DNA of 42,946 nt from Oceanobacillus polygoni (GTDB lineage: Bacteria; Bacillota; Bacilli; Bacillales; Amphibacillaceae). Where the stretch lies: contig NZ_PIJY01000041.1 of NCBI RefSeq assembly GCF_008304605.1, positions 115,044 through 157,989 on the forward strand, written 5' to 3'. Numbering within the stretch: the first letter of the stretch is position 1; each line of letters begins with the position of its first letter. Under the pieces are notes generated by a model that did not search any database, had not been told where the DNA came from, and worked only from the letters and a program-made list of their open reading frames with translations. Positions 1-7,839 of this stretch are shown here, piece after piece. The translations under genes were made by a program, and so were the position numbers.

Positions 1-133
1 TATTTGACTAGTTAGGTTTAAGTTCCACTGGAATTTATAATCACTAATGTTTGTAATCACTTCGTTTAATATCTTTACCCAATTTATAGAGAGTTCTCTC
101 AACAAATCAGCCAAGAAAAGTATATTTGTGAGA

Positions 134-550
134 TTAATTAAATGCGGGTTCTGGAAGTCTATGCGCTACGTACACAGCCTCACCATCACTCTCACCAGAG
201 AAGTTAACAACTGTACCTGGATTGATTATTACAACGTCTCCTTCTGTTGCTACAAAACTGTTTCCATAATTATCACTTAAGACAAATTTCCCACGGACCA
301 CCGTTTTTAGTTCTAAAAAGTCATACTCAAATTCAAAACCTTTGGATGCTTTTTGCATGGAAAAGAATCCTAATGTCACCGCATCATTATTAGTAGTAAG
401 TGGTGCCTCTATAATTTGACTTCTTACTTCAGGAATACCTAATTCTGCATTTAATTCTTTCTTTTCATAAGATCCATCTTTAATTAGTTGTAAACCTGGT
501 TTTTGACTCAAGTAAGTGTAATTGTCCTTTGTTGCAGTACGGCTGCTCAT
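134..550 (-). CDS. EutQ-like small cupin protein, second of a tandem pair
   Basis: A small soluble protein of about 138 residues whose C-terminal two thirds look like a single cupin barrel. The stretch around VVRGKF, then ATEGDVVIINPGTVVNF, resembles the cupin domain of EutQ (ethanolamine utilization). The His-x-His metal motif of classical cupins is absent; only acidic residues occupy that strand. It is clearly paralogous to the neighbour at 655-1047: both begin MS..TA, then a Tyr-Leu-Ser-Gln-x-Pro-Gly motif. The start at 550 is chosen because GGAG lies about 8 bases before it; an in-frame GTG three codons upstream overlaps that site. It lies downstream of hps and the first cupin on the same strand. 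Function is unknown; a sugar-phosphate or small-molecule role in formaldehyde metabolism is inferred from position only. Confidence 0.75.
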   Translation of the reverse strand: MSSRTATKDNYTYLSQKPGLQLIKDGSYEKKELNAELGIPEVRSQIIEAPLTTNNDAVTLGFFSMQKASKGFEFEYDFLELKTVVRGKFVLSDNYGNSFVATEGDVVIINPGTVVNFSGESDGEAVYVAHRLPEPAFN

Positions 551-654
551 TTTCTTCACTCCATTTATTTTTAATTGTTAAACGTACAACTTTCAATAAA
601 TACTTAATAAATAAGGTTTAGAGTGTAAATCACGTAATGATCTTTCTTTTTCTA

Positions 655-1047
655 TTACAACATGGAATCTTCAGGTGCGCGATGCGCAGAATAAATAGCT
701 TTTCCATCACTTTCCGCATCAAAGACGACTGTTGTATGAGGTGTGAAAATAAAAACGTCCCCCTCTGTTGCAACATACTTTTTACCTTGATCATCACGAA
801 CAACAATCTTTCCTTCAATAACTGTTTTAATTTCCAAAAACTCATAAACGAATTCAAATTCCTCTCCTGGTTGCATATTGAAATAACCAAGTTGAACTTG
901 ATTTTCATTTGAACTAACAGGGACATCTATAATCTGACTCTTATTCGTTAATCGTTTTGGCTCATAAGTTCCTGCTTTAATTAATTGTACACCTGGATTT
1001 TGGCTTAAATAATTGTATTTTGTTTGTGATGCTGTTTTTTCACTCAT
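655..1047 (-). CDS. EutQ-like small cupin protein, first of a tandem pair
   Basis: About 130 residues with a cupin fold signature: FVYEFLEIKTVIEGKI, then ATEGDVFIFTPHTTVVF. As in its tandem paralogue at 134-550, the usual two-histidine metal motif is missing, a feature shared with EutQ-type cupins. The start at 1047 is preceded by AGGAGTG with six bases of spacing; the GTG at 1056 would sit on that site. The gene follows hps on the same strand after a 134-base gap. That gap contains a near-perfect CcpA cre site, so it probably has its own catabolite-controlled transcription or roadblock. The biochemical role is unknown. It occupies the position where many bacteria carry hxlB. Confidence 0.75.
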   Translation of the reverse strand: MSEKTASQTKYNYLSQNPGVQLIKAGTYEPKRLTNKSQIIDVPVSSNENQVQLGYFNMQPGEEFEFVYEFLEIKTVIEGKIVVRDDQGKKYVATEGDVFIFTPHTTVVFDAESDGKAIYSAHRAPEDSML

Positions 1048-1074
1048 CTTATTCACTCCTATATTCTTTAATTT

Positions 1075-1088
1075 TGTTTACGCTTACA
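1075..1088 (-). promoter_or_regulatory. Predicted CcpA cre site upstream of the cupin pair
   Basis: On the minus strand the sequence is TGTAAGCGTAAACA flanked by A/T. This matches the cre consensus WWTGTAARCGYWWWCAWW at every position. It lies 28 bases upstream of the first cupin start and downstream of hps. It therefore predicts catabolite repression (or activation) of the cupin genes that could differ from control of hps. No CcpA gene is in the window. Confidence 0.6.
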
Positions 1089-1181
1089 TAATTAATATTA
1101 GAATTTGTTTATTTTTGGTAATAATCTGTTAATTCATTGCACAATTTACTACTGGTTAAAATAACAATAGAAAGGAGATTT

Positions 1182-1823
1182 TTATACGGTTGCTTCTTGT
1201 TTCATCAAACGCTGTATTGCAGCAGCTGCACCTTTTTTATCCTCTTTATTAGCAATACCTCCACCAACGATAACTAGGTCAGGTTGTGACTTCAATACTT
1301 CTGGTAGCGTTTCCAATTTAATGCCACCTGCAATAGCTGTTTTTGCATTCTTTACTACACGCTTAATTGTTTCTAGATCTTTAAAAGAGTTTTTACCTTC
1401 TGCCTGTAAGTCATAACCAGTGTGTACACAAATGTAGTCTACACCAAATGCATCCAGCTCTTTTGCTCTTTTCTTAATATCCTTTACCGCAATTAAATCT
1501 ACAAGGATTTTCTTTCCTTGTTTTTTCGCTTCTTCAACAGCACCTTTGATTGATGCGTCTTCAGCTACCCCTAAAATAGTAACAATATCAGCACCAGCCT
1601 CAGATGCTTTCAATACCTCGTACCCTGCTGCATCCATCGTTTTTGTGTCTGCCAGTACTTGTAAATGAGGAAAAGCTTCTTTAATTTCTTTTACAGCTCT
1701 TAATCCTTCAATTTTAACAACTGGCGTACCAATTTCTACAATGTCAATATGATCCTGCACCTCTGCAACTATTGCCTTCGCTTCCTCCGTGTTAACTAAA
1801 TCCAATGCTAATTGTAATTCCAT
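1182..1823 (-). CDS. hxlA: 3-hexulose-6-phosphate synthase
   Basis: Condenses formaldehyde with D-ribulose 5-phosphate to D-arabino-3-hexulose 6-phosphate, the fixation step of the RuMP pathway; cytosolic. At 213 residues it is the normal length. It shows the orotidine-phosphate-decarboxylase superfamily features: LALDLV with Asp8, then the D-x-K-x-x-D motif as Asp59, Lys61 and Asp64, an HTGYD segment, and the phosphate-binding AGGI and IVGGGI loops near the C-terminus. The start has GGAGGAG five to six bases upstream. Its promoter carries the 26-bp box shared by five island promoters, and the HxlR gene lies just upstream on the same strand. No 6-phospho-3-hexuloisomerase is fused to it or follows it; two cupins do. 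Family assignment is secure. Confidence 0.95.
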   Translation of the reverse strand: MELQLALDLVNTEEAKAIVAEVQDHIDIVEIGTPVVKIEGLRAVKEIKEAFPHLQVLADTKTMDAAGYEVLKASEAGADIVTILGVAEDASIKGAVEEAKKQGKKILVDLIAVKDIKKRAKELDAFGVDYICVHTGYDLQAEGKNSFKDLETIKRVVKNAKTAIAGGIKLETLPEVLKSQPDLVIVGGGIANKEDKKGAAAAIQRLMKQEATV

Positions 1824-1875
1824 GAATTCTCCTCCTCTTAGGATTATTACTAGATATGGTGTAATGCTTACTATG

Positions 1876-1928
1876 ATTATAGGGTAGAACTTTTAGTAAT
1901 AAAAGTACGCACTTTAAATTCATATAGT
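1876..1928 (-). promoter_or_regulatory. hps promoter with 26-bp RuMP box
   Basis: Box at 1903-1928 (minus strand): ACTATATG, five bases, AAAGTGCGTACTT. Exactly 21 bases follow and then a perfect TATAAT at 1876-1881. The -35 position therefore starts in the last two bases of the box and is poor (TTTTAT), as expected of an activated promoter. The same arrangement occurs before zwf, glpX, gap and ppsR. HxlR is the likely activator. Confidence 0.8.
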
Positions 1929-2012
1929 GTATATAAACATACTGTCCCTTTTTAAGACGATATAAGGAGGAGTAAAGCGTATATAAAAATGTACCTATCC
2001 TATCTGATGAGA

Positions 2013-2369
2013 TTATTTGATTAGAGATTTATCTATTTTCATGACATTCTCCATATAGTCATTCCCCCACTTATACATAGATTCAAGAATCGGCATCAAG
2101 CTCTCTCCTTTTTCCGTTATTGAATATTCTACCTTTGGTGGAACAACTGGGTAAACTTTACGTTGAATAATAAGGTCTTCTTCTAGTTCTCTTAATTGAC
2201 TAACAAGCATTCGTTGCGTAATTCCTGGGATTAAAGTTTTAAGTTCACCAAATCGCTTGGTTCCATCTTTTCCTAGGTGCCACATGATCAGCATTTTCCA
2301 TTTACCACCGATAATTGCAAGTGTAAGCTCTTTTCCACAATTAAACGTCCTGTTATTCAGAAGCCTCAT
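2013..2369 (-). CDS. hxlR: HxlR family formaldehyde-responsive transcriptional regulator
   Basis: A 118-residue DUF24/HxlR winged-helix protein very close to Bacillus subtilis HxlR, the formaldehyde-dependent activator of hxlAB. Visible features are FNC-x-KELTLA at the N-terminus, [26 protein letters not shown] (recognition region) and PPKVEYSIT in the wing. The two residues reported to be cross-linked by formaldehyde in B. subtilis HxlR, Cys11 and Lys13, are both present at the same positions. The start has AGGAG eight bases upstream. It lies upstream of hps on the same strand and divergent from zwf. Its likely targets are the five 26-bp boxes in the island; that link is inferred from gene context and from the activator-like geometry of the boxes. 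Confidence 0.9.
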   Translation of the reverse strand: MRLLNNRTFNCGKELTLAIIGGKWKMLIMWHLGKDGTKRFGELKTLIPGITQRMLVSQLRELEEDLIIQRKVYPVVPPKVEYSITEKGESLMPILESMYKWGNDYMENVMKIDKSLIK

Positions 2370-2400
2370 TACCTCATCTCCTATTCATTGTAATAGCATA

Positions 2401-2435
2401 AAAAATAACACTATTTTAAAAATGGTGTTATTTTT
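2401..2435. promoter_or_regulatory. Large inverted repeat in the hxlR-zwf divergent region
   Basis: Arms AAAAATAACAC (2401-2411) and GTGTTATTTTT (2425-2435) are perfectly complementary, and the interior ATTTT/AAAT also pairs. It lies between two divergent genes, about 32 bases upstream of the hxlR start and directly next to the zwf box. An autoregulatory operator for hxlR is therefore more plausible than a terminator. It does not match the 26-bp box, so if it is an operator it may be read by another protein. Confidence 0.45.
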
Positions 2436-2438
2436 AAT

Positions 2439-2491
2439 ACTATATAACAAAAAAGTGCGTACTTACAAATGAAAGGTATTGGGATTATAAT
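2439..2491 (+). promoter_or_regulatory. zwf promoter with 26-bp RuMP box
   Basis: Box at 2439-2464: ACTATATA, five bases, AAAGTGCGTACTT. Then 21 bases and a perfect TATAAT at 2486-2491. The -35 position reads TTACAA (2463-2468), overlapping the end of the box by two bases. zwf starts at 2562. This promoter probably also serves gnd and perhaps the HAD phosphatase and pfkA, since no clear terminator is seen before 7659. Confidence 0.8.
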
Positions 2492-2561
2492 TATTATTGA
2501 AAGAATATATTTATAAATCACATAATTACAACACTAAGATAAAAAGTTAGGAGGAAATTAG

Positions 2562-4091
2562 ATGGACGGTGTAGCTGTTAAACGTAATATTAACTTAGAA
2601 GATAATAACCCGAGTATATCAGAGTCATTAGAATTAGATTCTGTAACATTGGTTTTATTTGGATCAACAGGAGATTTAGCCAAAAGGAAAGTATTTCCTG
2701 CACTTTATAATTTATTCCTAGATGGGAAAATCCCTGACTCGTTCTCTGTTATAGGCCTGGGTAGAAGAGAGTGGTCGAATAATGTCTTTCAAACACATGT
2801 AAAGGAATCACTAACTACTTTTTCTAGACGTCTGCCTACGGATCATTCAAAAATGGAACGATTTATCCAAGCATTTCAATACAGTACTTTAGATGTAAAT
2901 AATGATAAGGAATATGAAAAATTATTAGAGATGATTCGAAAAAACGAGGAAGAATTAAATATCCCGGAAAATCGTTTGTTTTATTTATCAGTTGCCCCAC
3001 AACTTTTCGATGCCATTACAATGAACATCAAAAAAAGTGGGTTAAGTTCTACAAAAGGCTGGAAACGTCTAATTATTGAAAAACCGTTTGGAGAAGACTT
3101 AAAATCAGCTCAGCAGCTAAATAAGAAACTAAGTGTGGCTTTTGAAGAAGACGAAATTTATCGTATAGACCACTACCTCGGTAAATCTATGATACAAAAC
3201 CTCGAAGCTCTGAAATTTGCCAATCCTGTTATTAAAGCATTATGGAACAATCAACATATTGCTAATGTACAAATCACCGCTAGTGAAACAGTTGGGATAG
3301 AAAACAGGGCGGATTTTTATGAACAATCTGGTGCGATTCGCGATATGGTTCAAAACCACATGTTACAAATGTTAATGATGACTGCTGTACATCTGCCGAA
3401 ACACAATAGTGTAAAAAGTATCCGTAAAGAGAAAAGAAAGATCATGGAATCTCTTCAAGCATTTCAGATAGAAGAAATAAATTCACATGTAGTCCGTGGT
3501 CAATATGATTCTGGAGAAATACTCGGTGAATCCGTCGTCGGATATACGGAAGAGCAGGAGGTAGATGAAACCTCAAAAACGGATACATTTTTTGCCGCAC
3601 GCGTTCAGATAGAAGACCCTTTTTGGAGTGGCGTTCCATTTTATATCCGTACAGGAAAAAGAATGAAAGAAAAATCTACACGTATTGTGATTGAATTTAA
3701 AAAACCATTGAAATGTGCCTATATTGCTCAACGTGAGGAGTTGTCTCCAAATATTTTAATTATAGAAGTCAGTCCTAACGAAGGAGTTTTCTTTCAATTA
3801 AATAGTAGAAACCCACTAAAAGGTGGAGAAATCGAACCAATCATTGTAGAATTTTCCACTAGCCAAAAAGAAATACCAGAGGCCTATGAACTGCTATTAT
3901 TCGATGCTTTGCAAGGTGATCAAACTTTCTTTGCGCATTGGAGTGAACTCGAACTATCTTGGAAATGGATACAACCTATTTTGGAAGCGTTTAAGGAAGA
4001 TATACTACCTCTACACCTATATCCTTCAGGTTCAACGGGACCGAAGGCTGCTGATCAACTTCTGGAAAAAGATGGATTTACATGGTGGTAG
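2562..4091 (+). CDS. zwf: Glucose-6-phosphate 1-dehydrogenase
   Basis: Oxidizes glucose 6-phosphate to 6-phosphogluconolactone with NADP+. In RuMP organisms it runs the cyclic oxidation of formaldehyde together with Gnd. The protein has 509 residues, about 20 longer at the N-terminus than typical Bacillus enzymes. The nucleotide-binding FGSTGDLAKRK lies at residues 33-43, IEKPFG at 172-177 and the active-site RIDHYLGK at 201-208. The first 25 residues are polar and unlike the core family, but AGGAGG sits directly before this ATG, so the longer start is supported. It is first of a same-strand series zwf-gnd-HAD-pfkA and is driven by a promoter with the 26-bp box, which suggests formaldehyde induction rather than housekeeping expression. 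Confidence 0.95.
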   Translation: MDGVAVKRNINLEDNNPSISESLELDSVTLVLFGSTGDLAKRKVFPALYNLFLDGKIPDSFSVIGLGRREWSNNVFQTHVKESLTTFSRRLPTDHSKMERFIQAFQYSTLDVNNDKEYEKLLEMIRKNEEELNIPENRLFYLSVAPQLFDAITMNIKKSGLSSTKGWKRLIIEKPFGEDLKSAQQLNKKLSVAFEEDEIYRIDHYLGKSMIQNLEALKFANPVIKALWNNQHIANVQITASETVGIENRADFYEQSGAIRDMVQNHMLQMLMMTAVHLPKHNSVKSIRKEKRKIMESLQAFQIEEINSHVVRGQYDSGEILGESVVGYTEEQEVDETSKTDTFFAARVQIEDPFWSGVPFYIRTGKRMKEKSTRIVIEFKKPLKCAYIAQREELSPNILIIEVSPNEGVFFQLNSRNPLKGGEIEPIIVEFSTSQKEIPEAYELLLFDALQGDQTFFAHWSELELSWKWIQPILEAFKEDILPLHLYPSGSTGPKAADQLLEKDGFTWW

Positions 4092-4180
4092 ATAACTTAC
4101 TTCTTTATGTTTTAAATCATAAAGTGAAACTTCATTTTAGACCTAAATAAATAAGACAAACAAATTGAAAGGATTGATCC

Positions 4181-5593
4181 ATGATGAAATTCGGTGTTAT
4201 CGGTTTAGCAGTAATGGGGAAAAACTTAGCTTTAAATATTGAAAGCAGAGGATACTCTGTAGCGGTATTTAACCGTTCTTATGAGAAAACAGAGGATTTC
4301 CTGGCAAATGAAGCACAAGGAAAGAACTTTGTTGGAGCGAAGGCCATTGAAGAGTTTGTAAATTCACTAGAAAGACCACGCCAAATTTTATTGATGGTAA
4401 AAGCTGGGGCGGCAACGGATGCGACAATCGAATCTTTACAACCCTACCTAGAAAAAGGCGATATTCTAATCGACGGTGGAAACACATTATTTGAAGATAC
4501 GATGCGTCGTAATAAAATGCTTGATGAAACAGGTATCCATTTTATTGGAACAGGAGTATCTGGTGGAGAAGAAGGTGCCCTAAATGGCCCATCGATGATG
4601 CCTGGTGGACAGAAAGAAGCTTATGAGCTTGTTGCACCTATCTTTGAAGCTATTTCTGCAAAAGTGGATGGCGATCCATGTGTGACATATATCGGACCAA
4701 ATGGTGCTGGACACTTCGTAAAAATGGTCCACAATGGCATTGAATACGGGGATATGCAGTTAATTGCTGAAGCATACGATATTTTAAAAAATGTGCTCGG
4801 CATGGATGCTAACGAGCTGCATGAAGTATTTACGGAGTGGAATAAAGGTGAGCTTGACAGCTATCTCATCGAGATTACTGCAGATATCTTTACGAAAACA
4901 GATGACGAAACAGGAAAACCTTTAGTAGATGTCATTATGGATAAAGCAGGCCAAAAAGGAACTGGTAAATGGACCAGTAAAAATGCATTGGATCTCGGCG
5001 TTCCACTGCCACTTATAACGGAATCAGTATTTGCCCGCTTCATTTCATCTTTGAAAGACGAGCGTGTGAAAGCAAGCGATGAACTATCTGGTCCAAGCGC
5101 GCAAAAACACGAAGGTAATCGTCAAGAATTAATTGAAGCGGTTCGAAAAGCATTGTATATGAGTAAGATTGTTTCTTACGCGCAAGGATTTGCACAAATG
5201 CGTGCAGCTTCAGAGGAGAACGGCTGGGATCTTCAATATGGTGAAATTGCGATGATCTGGCGCGGTGGCTGTATTATCCGTGCAAACTTCCTGCAAAAAA
5301 TTAAAGATGCTTATGATCGTGAACCGCAATTAGCTAACTTAATGCTGGATCCTTATTTTAAAGAGGTTGTGGAGAACTATCAATCTGCATTACGTGAAGT
5401 TGTAGCGTTGGCAGTACAAAACGGAATTGCTGCACCAACATTCTCTAGTGCAATTGCTTACTATGACAGCTATCGTACAGCTGATCTGCCAGCAAACTTA
5501 ATTCAAGCACAACGTGATTACTTTGGTGCACACACGTATGAACGCAAAGACAAAGAAGGTACGTTCCATACAGAGTGGTTTCAAAGAAGATAA
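4181..5593 (+). CDS. gnd: 6-phosphogluconate dehydrogenase, decarboxylating (NADP+)
   Basis: Oxidatively decarboxylates 6-phosphogluconate to ribulose 5-phosphate, regenerating the formaldehyde acceptor and giving NADPH and CO2. Its 470 residues match the family length. The N-terminal [15 protein letters not shown] is the dinucleotide-binding loop, followed by NRS in the NADP-specific position. Further on are [34 protein letters not shown] (with the catalytic Lys) and, at the C-terminus, a YFGAHTYER motif. Sequence is very close to B. subtilis GndA. It starts 89 bases after zwf with no terminator between, so co-transcription from the zwf box promoter is likely. SD GAAAGGA precedes the first of two adjacent ATG codons. 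Confidence 0.96.
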   Translation: MMKFGVIGLAVMGKNLALNIESRGYSVAVFNRSYEKTEDFLANEAQGKNFVGAKAIEEFVNSLERPRQILLMVKAGAATDATIESLQPYLEKGDILIDGGNTLFEDTMRRNKMLDETGIHFIGTGVSGGEEGALNGPSMMPGGQKEAYELVAPIFEAISAKVDGDPCVTYIGPNGAGHFVKMVHNGIEYGDMQLIAEAYDILKNVLGMDANELHEVFTEWNKGELDSYLIEITADIFTKTDDETGKPLVDVIMDKAGQKGTGKWTSKNALDLGVPLPLITESVFARFISSLKDERVKASDELSGPSAQKHEGNRQELIEAVRKALYMSKIVSYAQGFAQMRAASEENGWDLQYGEIAMIWRGGCIIRANFLQKIKDAYDREPQLANLMLDPYFKEVVENYQSALREVVALAVQNGIAAPTFSSAIAYYDSYRTADLPANLIQAQRDYFGAHTYERKDKEGTFHTEWFQRR

Positions 5594-5711
5594 ATTCCTC
5601 TAAGAAGGCAACACACTGTTTTTTAAAATTCATATAAGCCTTTTTCTGTGTGATAATTCATTAAGTTTACAGTATCTATCGTAGAAATAATATGGTAACA
5701 GGAGTGAGATG

Positions 5712-6539
5712 ATGAATTGCTTTTCAATCGATTTAGATGGGACCTTATTAAATTCTCAACATGAAATATCCGAGGGAAATAGTATAGCTTTAAGAGAATT
5801 ACAAAAAAATGGATATGAAGTTATTGTTAATACAGGGCGAGCTTATAAGGATGTAATCAAATTTAAAAGCTTACGGGATATGAATATTCCAATATTTTGT
5901 ATGAATGGTTCTATTTTATATTCCAAATCAAGAGAGGTTTTCTTTGAAGCTACTATACCCATTTCTGTTTATGAAGTGATATTTTCTGTACTAAAAAAAA
6001 TTGGAGTAGGAATTCTTGTATACACGAATTACGGAAACTTCCCTTCTTCTTTACCAGATTTGCGTCAAAAAAGTAAAGAAGAACAGGATATTTTGTTTCG
6101 CGAATATAATTACGATTCTATTTTGAATAGGGAAAATCTAAAAGTTTATAAACTTATTGCTTTGGTAGACTATAGTCAATTAAAAAAGATCGAAGAGGTA
6201 AAAAAAGCCCTAATTTCTATGCTTGATATTTCAATAGCTTCTTCTTTTCCTAATAATTTGGAAATCACTTCAAATGAAGCGCAAAAAGGGAAGGCTCTAT
6301 TGCGTTATCAGCAAAAAATGAATCTAACCTTTGATAAGATTTATGCTATTGGAGATGGAGATAACGATCTTTCTCAATTTGATGTAGCAACTACTTCAAT
6401 AGCTATGGGGAATGCCCCTTCTCATATTCAACGAGTAGCAGATTTTGTAACAAAAAACAATGATGAAGATGGGTTTTCCTATGCTGTGGAATACCTTTTG
6501 CAATTATCCAGTATGAATTTAAATTATAATCCCTTATAG
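5712..6539 (+). CDS. HAD superfamily (Cof/IIB) sugar-phosphate phosphatase
   Basis: A 275-residue HAD hydrolase of the Cof subfamily. Motif I is SIDLDGTLLN at the N-terminus (nucleophile and acid Asp), motif II is VNTGRAY, motif III is the Lys near QKGKALLRY, and motif IV is IGDGDNDLSQF. The cap is of type C2B, as in broad-substrate sugar-phosphate or FMN phosphatases. It sits between gnd and pfkA in the RuMP island, so it may dephosphorylate a pathway sugar phosphate or remove a damaged one; the substrate cannot be told from sequence. Two adjacent ATG codons are available; the second (5712) is better spaced from GGAG at 5701. Confidence 0.85.
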   Translation: MNCFSIDLDGTLLNSQHEISEGNSIALRELQKNGYEVIVNTGRAYKDVIKFKSLRDMNIPIFCMNGSILYSKSREVFFEATIPISVYEVIFSVLKKIGVGILVYTNYGNFPSSLPDLRQKSKEEQDILFREYNYDSILNRENLKVYKLIALVDYSQLKKIEEVKKALISMLDISIASSFPNNLEITSNEAQKGKALLRYQQKMNLTFDKIYAIGDGDNDLSQFDVATTSIAMGNAPSHIQRVADFVTKNNDEDGFSYAVEYLLQLSSMNLNYNPL

Positions 6540-6662
6540 AAACTTGCTATAACTGAAAATTGAAAAGTTAATTTAAAACAATTGAGACTAACTTTTAAAC
6601 TTGTACCCTATGGTTGGTATAACGATTGCAGATTAGATATTACTATAATGGAGGAAATGAAA

Positions 6663-7622
6663 ATGAAGAAGATTGCTGTATTAACTAGTGGTGGCGATGC
6701 TCCAGGCATGAATACCGCCATTCGAGCGGTTGTTCGTAGAGTCCTTTTCAAAGGGCTGGATGTTTATGGTGTTCAAAATGGTATGAAGGGATTAATACGA
6801 GGAGATTTTATTCCCATGGATCTTGGAAGTGTCGGTGATATTATTCATCGAGGCGGAACTATGTTACAAAGTACACGCTGTGAGGAGTTCAAGACAGTTG
6901 AAGGACAACAGCAAGCTTTAAATCAATTAAAAGAAAATGATATTGATGGTCTAATCATTATTGGTGGAGACGGTTCCTTTAAGGCTGCCAAGATATTAAA
7001 TGATCGAGGTTTACCGACAATTGGCATACCTGGAACCATTGATAATGATATTGCTGGAACGGAATATTCGATCGGATTTGATACTGCAGTAAACACAGCG
7101 GTTGAAGCCATTGATAAGATTCGTGATACAGCCGTTTCCCATGAACGTACTTACGTTATTGAAGTTATGGGACGCGACGCGGGAGATATTGCCCTGTGGG
7201 CCGGGATGTGTACGGGGGCAGAATCAATTATTATCCCTGAGGTTGGTTACGATCCGACGGATGTGATTGATCGAGTTAAACAAGGAGCCAAGCGTGGCAA
7301 GATGCATAGTATCATTGTCGTTGCTGAAGGTGTCGGCAAAGGAATCGAAATAGGAGAAATGATTAAACAAGAAACAGAGTATGACACAAAGGTTTCGATT
7401 CTCGGGCACCTTCAACGGGGTGGTGCTCCAAGTGCCTTTGACAGAATGATAAGCAGTCAGATGGGGGCAAAAGCTGTAGATTTATTAGTAGAGGGCAAAA
7501 AAGGTTTAATGGTAGGATTCAAAAACGGAAAACTCATTCATACGTCTTTTGAAGAGGCATCTGAGGAAAAACATAATATTGATTTATCTATCTACCATTT
7601 AGCAAGAAGTCTATCCATATAA
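6663..7622 (+). CDS. pfkA: ATP-dependent 6-phosphofructokinase
   Basis: Phosphorylates fructose 6-phosphate to fructose 1,6-bisphosphate, feeding the cleavage branch of the RuMP cycle. It has 319 residues, the standard bacterial PfkA length. It shows GGDAPGMN at 10-17, the Mg/ATP loop GGDGS at 101-105, the catalytic TIDND with Asp127, and GHLQRGGAPSAFDR. The ATG at 6663 is chosen because GGAGGA lies about eight bases before it and the protein then begins exactly like the family; the frame is open 27 codons further upstream. A second, glycolytic pfkA next to pykA is usual in Bacillaceae; being in this island suggests a dedicated copy, as on plasmid pBM19 of Bacillus methanolicus. Confidence 0.94.
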   Translation: MKKIAVLTSGGDAPGMNTAIRAVVRRVLFKGLDVYGVQNGMKGLIRGDFIPMDLGSVGDIIHRGGTMLQSTRCEEFKTVEGQQQALNQLKENDIDGLIIIGGDGSFKAAKILNDRGLPTIGIPGTIDNDIAGTEYSIGFDTAVNTAVEAIDKIRDTAVSHERTYVIEVMGRDAGDIALWAGMCTGAESIIIPEVGYDPTDVIDRVKQGAKRGKMHSIIVVAEGVGKGIEIGEMIKQETEYDTKVSILGHLQRGGAPSAFDRMISSQMGAKAVDLLVEGKKGLMVGFKNGKLIHTSFEEASEEKHNIDLSIYHLARSLSI

Positions 7623-7658
7623 AATGAAGAAGCTTGTATGAATGAGGCATATCCCGAG

Positions 7659-7697
7659 GAGCCGGTTTCCAAGATGAAAAGGAAGTCGGTTCTTTTC
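7659..7697 (+). terminator. Rho-independent terminator after pfkA
   Basis: A 12-bp stem with three wobble pairs: GAGCCGGTTTCC (7659-7670) pairs with GGAAGTCGGTTC (7681-7692), followed by TTTT. It separates the zwf-gnd-HAD-pfkA group from the independently promoted glpX. Confidence 0.65.
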
Positions 7698-7740
7698 TAC
7701 AAATGGTATTTCGATTTTTATTAATAGTATCCATTTCGAC

Positions 7741-7793
7741 ACTATATGTTATTAAAGTGCATACTTATAAGTTCGGATCGTACAGGTTATAAT
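7741..7793 (+). promoter_or_regulatory. glpX promoter with 26-bp RuMP box
   Basis: Box at 7741-7766: ACTATATG, five bases, AAAGTGCATACTT. Exactly 21 bases follow and then TATAAT at 7788-7793; the -35 position reads TTATAA. Same box and same spacing as at hps, zwf, gap and ppsR. Confidence 0.8.
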
Positions 7794-7839
7794 TAATATT
7801 GTACAGAAATGACGAAATAAAAAGCATAGGAGGATTCTA

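Noticed and set aside
47-280. Open frame on the plus strand opposite the second cupin
   Set aside because: It is antisense to a clear cupin gene, has no ribosome site, and the cupin frame is conserved with its paralogue.
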